64,000 bases of DNA, from assembly GCF_947179515.1 (NCBI RefSeq), contig NC_067477.1:78006640-78070639 (forward strand), given 5' to 3'. Below are positions 60,765 to 64,000 of the stretch, piece by piece; the stretch's first letter is position 1, and the number at the start of each line of letters is the position of its first letter. Made by a program: the position numbers and the translations under genes. The DNA is from Apodemus sylvaticus. Its lineage: Eukaryota; Chordata; Mammalia; Rodentia; Muridae. The notes beneath the pieces were generated by a model. It was not told the origin of the DNA. It did no database searches and saw only the letters and a program-made list of their open reading frames with translations.

Positions 60765-60900
60765 GCGGTTTGGATAATTGTCCATCGTATGTCCTTGTGT
60801 TAAAGGCCTGATTTTCAGCCTTGGGTCTACTTGGAGGTGATAGAAATTTTCATGTGAAGTCTTGAGGTAGGGGTGGGGTATGTACAATAGAGTGAAATAA
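60765..60900 (+). mobile_element. Possible old MLT1-type LTR fragment
   Basis: 'gcggtttggataattgtcca' and 'tgtgttaaaggcctgatttt' resemble the start of an MLT1/MST LTR. It runs into a polypyrimidine tract. Confidence 0.4.
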
Positions 60901-60904
60901 TATA

Positions 60905-61005
60905 ATCTTGCCCTCTTCCTCCTTTCTTTCTCTCTTCTCTCTTTCTTTGTTTCTTTGTTTCTTCCTTCCTTTCTTCAACTCTTTCTTTCTTTTTCTTTCT
61001 TGGGC
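60905..61005. repeat. (CTTT)n polypyrimidine tract
   Basis: About 100 bp of CTTT/CTTC units with few breaks. Purine-rich on the minus strand. Confidence 0.95.
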
Positions 61006-61034
61006 AGTAGTTTCTTCTGAATTGAAACATTCAC

Positions 61035-61860
61035 TCCATTGAAGCCTAGTTTCAGAAGAAGACCCCAGTGTATTGGAGATGCCACTACCATGGGATGGCC
61101 CACCAAGAACAGCAGCAGCAGTGGAGTACAGACAGCTGGAGCCTAGAAGACAAGGGGTGTACTACAGAGGGCAGAGCTGGAGAAGTAACCCAAGCCCTTG
61201 GAGGAGCCCAGAAGATCATGAGTGGATCCCGGACATTGAATAGAGTTTGACTTTGCTTTTGATTGTGACTGCACCCTGATATTTTTGTCTTGAAGTAAGA
61301 AAGTATTTTAATGGAGCCCACAGTTAATAGACTGAATTTTAAAAAGACTTTGAATTTTAAAAGATATTGGATATTTTAAAGGGATTGAAATTTTAGTATG
61401 TAAGGACTGTGGGAATTTTAAAGTTATTTAGATCTTAGGGATGAATAAGAAAATAAGGGTTAAGGCTTAATAGTGATGTGTTTGTGTGTCAAGTTGACAA
61501 GGGGTCAATTGTACTGGCTGGTTTTGTGTGTCAACTTGACACAAGCTGAAATTAATCACAGAGAAAGGAGCCTCCCTTGAGGAAATGCTTGAGATCCAGC
61601 TCTGTAAGGCATTTTCTCAACTAGTGATCAAGATTGGGAGGGCTCATTGTCCCTGGGGGTCCTAGGTTCTATAAGAAAACAAGCTGAGCAAGGCAAGGGA
61701 AACAAGCCAGAAATCAGCATCCCTCCATGGCTTCTGCATCCACTCCTGCCTCCAGGTTCCTGCCCTGTGTAAGTTCCTGTCCTGACTTGCTTTGGTGATG
61801 AATACCAATATGGAAGTACAAGCTGAATAAACCCTTACCTCCCCCGCCCTCCCCAAAATG
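61035..61860 (+). mobile_element. Rodent MaLR element: non-coding interior plus 3' LTR
   Basis: Interior at 61035-61505 (G/A-rich then TTTTAAA-rich words) leads into an LTR starting near TGTACTGGCTGG (61510), with 'gtgtcaacttgacacaagct', 'taaggcattttctcaactag', 'tataagaaaacaagctgag', and an AATAAA-like signal at 61828. This order matches the rodent MaLR class (ORR1/MT). The 5' LTR is missing, and no coding region is present. Family name by recall. Confidence 0.65.
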
Positions 61861-62504
61861 CTTTATCAGTCCATCATTTGAACTGACATAAAGTTTAAAT
61901 TCAATAAAACACTTGATAAGAGAAATGGATTTAAAAAAAGAAAGAGAAAAAGAAACATTCACTCCTGGAGGAAGGAGGGGGGCTCATAAAACTTCGGAAG
62001 TAACTAAAACTTAAAAGATTCAGAAAGGAAAATGGCTCCACAGCTAGCTCCACTGCCACTTCTGCAGCAGACATTTGACTGCCAATTCTGTGTGGTGCTT
62101 CCATACTGTAAATGTAACTTCCATACTGCTACCTACTAGCAACATCATCATCCCATACAGAGCCAGTTTGCTCAAGTCATTCACATCTGGCTCAAGCCTT
62201 TTATAGGTATGTTTGGTTTGGAAGAATGTGGTTCACTTGCAGGAATATCAACTGCAAAGTTACTGAGGAATTGGATTTCTGTCTTCAGGATATTTATATT
62301 AGGAAATTGGGGATTTCAATTGGAAAATTTCCCAAATATATAAAGTATTTGATCTATGACAGTTATTTTCACTCATAATGTTTGAATTATGTATCAATTT
62401 GAATGCCTATTTTTAACACATACAAAGGAGGGAATTAAAAATGCAAAATGGAAAGTCTTTATAAGCACACAGAAGCAAAGGTCCCTTTAAAAACTGCCAT
62501 ATCC
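61861..62504. other. Unassigned DNA
   Basis: Nothing recognised. Confidence 0.4.
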
Positions 62505-62537
62505 TTTTGTAGTAGTTTGAATGAAAGTGACCACTCA

Positions 62538-62573
<36 letters not shown>

Positions 62574-62684
62574 AATTCTTGGACCTCAGTTGGTAGAGCT
62601 GTTTGAAATTAAAGAAGGGTCCTTTCTAGAGGAGATGTGTCACTTGGGACAGACTTTGAGGTTACAAAATCTCATGCCATTCTC

Positions 62685-62690
<6 letters not shown>
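62505..62690 (+). mobile_element. MaLR LTR 5' part with internal poly(T)
   Basis: 'tagtagtttgaatgaaagtg', 'gaattcttggacctcagttg' and 'atgtgtcacttgggacag' follow rodent MaLR LTR order. A T-run of 30 (62543-62572) sits where the family has only a few T/A. The LTR ends in the CT tract. Confidence 0.6.
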
Positions 62691-62759
<69 letters not shown>

Positions 62760-62872
62760 CCTCCCTCTCCCTCCCTCTCTTTCTCTCTCTTTCCTTCCAT
62801 CTCCCTCCCTCCCTCCCCCCCCTCTCTCTCTTCCTCTTCCTCTCCCTCTCCCTCTTTCTCTCCCCATCCCCC
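62687..62872. repeat. (CT)n and CCT-rich polypyrimidine tract
   Basis: Pure CT for over 50 bp, then CT/CCCT/CCTT units. It begins at the CTCTCT that normally occurs in the LTR, so it probably grew from that seed. Confidence 0.95.
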
Positions 62873-63589
62873 TTTAACTAACATATGCTATTGTCTTCAA
62901 GCAACAGTTAGGTTCATATTATACAAAATATTTTTTTCTCCAGACTGTTCAACTTGGATAATGACTTTCTCCAATTAGTGGACTTATTTATTTACCTTGA
63001 ATTGAATAATCATCTGTCTCTCCCTCCCTCTCTTTATACTAAACAGCTTGGGAGTGCTGTGCATCATTTTGTCAGCTCCCACTGTGAGTTCATGTATAAA
63101 ATTAACTCAAATGCTTTTTAGTCTAATCTAGTGTTTCTGGTAGGAGTTTCTGAGAAGATAGAAATGTGTTCTATTGCGCTTGGCAAGAAGCCACTGGTCA
63201 TATGGGCTGAAAAGTCCTCAAAATGCAGCTGGTGGCCACTAAGAGAATAAGCCATTTTGCTTTATTTTAATTACAGTAATATAAATGTGTGTGGTAACCA
63301 ATTAGAGAGTGTAAATCTAGTACCTTAGTCTTGAAGAAATTACTCTAGACCTTTCAATCCCAAGCATTCTTTCATACATTTCTCATCATTTAAAATGTTC
63401 CTTCTTTTATCATTCATTCATGGTTCCCGAGGAAGATTTGCATGACTGCTTCTTCTCTTGAAATCAGTGAGACTGGCATACACCCAACAACATAAAATCA
63501 AGATCCTGTAGTAAATGACATTCAATCTCCTTAACCATCCCAGGCTCTTACAACTAACAAATTTAGTGGTTAAAGATTAAGTGTAATCA

Positions 63590-63590
<1 letters not shown>
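62873..63590. other. Unassigned DNA
   Basis: Nothing recognised. Confidence 0.4.

Positions 63591-63591
<1 letters not shown>

Positions 63592-63623
<32 letters not shown>
63592..63623. repeat. (TA)n microsatellite
   Basis: About 16 TA units. Confidence 0.95.
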
Positions 63624-63625
<2 letters not shown>

Positions 63626-64000
63626 TGGCCCACAACTCCATCTGTTCCCTACTCCACTAGAGGCCACACTTAGAACCCCAAGTAAGACGCTACACACAGA
63701 TCACTAAACACTTCCTCAGAACCTGCCTAGATTTTCCCCAACAGCCCTGCCTCCCCTTCATCACCATATCGAGGCCAACAACTCCAGCAAAAAAAAAACC
63801 CTGCTCCACCACAGGTCACACCATTTCTCGGAACCTCAGAACCCCAGAGGCAACACAAGCATTCAGAAACCCAGACACCACAAAGATCACCAGAACCCAA
63901 ATGGAGGAACCTGAATGCAACAGAAAACTCAAGGAATCACAGGTCACTCGGGCCAGAAGACCAGAAAGAAAACAGAAACCAAGAGAAAAGTAACTATCCA
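63624..64000 (+). other. C- and A-rich sequence, possible L1 5' end or other retroelement
   Basis: Low in T, with 'ccacacttagaaccccaag' and 'gaaagaaaacagaaaccaag' wording. It looks like a 5'UTR of an old L1 or another retroelement but runs off the window. Identity unproven. Confidence 0.3.

Overview
The window is nuclear DNA from a murine rodent (mouse or rat lineage). The evidence is the repeat content: B1, B3, B4 and ID SINEs, L1 elements with the murine 3' end and monomeric 5' promoters, a URR1-type hAT element, rodent MaLR LTRs, and many long dinucleotide and tetranucleotide tracts. The L1 ORF1 with a 66-bp length-polymorphism repeat fits Mus-like L1s, but I cannot fix the species from sequence alone. 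I found no protein-coding gene of the host and no convincing exon, so this reads as intergenic or deep intronic DNA. Nearly every long ORF is either a broken L1 frame, a shadow of one, or read-through of a tandem repeat. | Layout. 0-4.5 kb: a URR1 element with an 8-bp target duplication, a B3 remnant, a 622-bp minisatellite of a 12-bp unit with higher-order structure, and a short L1 end with a 5' inversion. 4.5-20 kb: mostly unique AT-rich DNA with an old LTR-like element near 7.4 kb, a MaLR-type composite at about 8.8-10.9 kb, a B1 carrying a nested L1 tail at 11.7-12.1 kb, a B3, several microsatellites and a MaLR LTR at 19.2 kb. 20.3-25.6 kb: two old, decayed plus-strand L1s, the first interrupted by an ID element and the second by a B1. 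25.8-41.5 kb: the main structure. A 5'-truncated minus-strand L1 (25793-27185) is followed by an old full-length minus-strand L1 (about 28179-41419) that landed in a CT microsatellite and was later split inside its ORF1 by a younger full-length minus-strand L1 (33007-39609) with a 13-bp target duplication. 41.5-64 kb: mainly unique DNA with scattered SINEs, a short L1 3' end (58461-58887), MaLR sequence at 60.8-61.9 and 62.5 kb, and microsatellites. | The interest lies in the insertion history. Target duplications and interrupted repeats give a relative order: CT microsatellite, then old L1, then young L1; and B1, then an L1 tail within the B1 A-tail. Both full-length L1s keep a recognisable tandem-monomer 5' promoter, and the young one is a local CpG-rich island. 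No L1 here has intact ORFs, so none should be able to move by itself. I saw no novel enzymatic or defence system.
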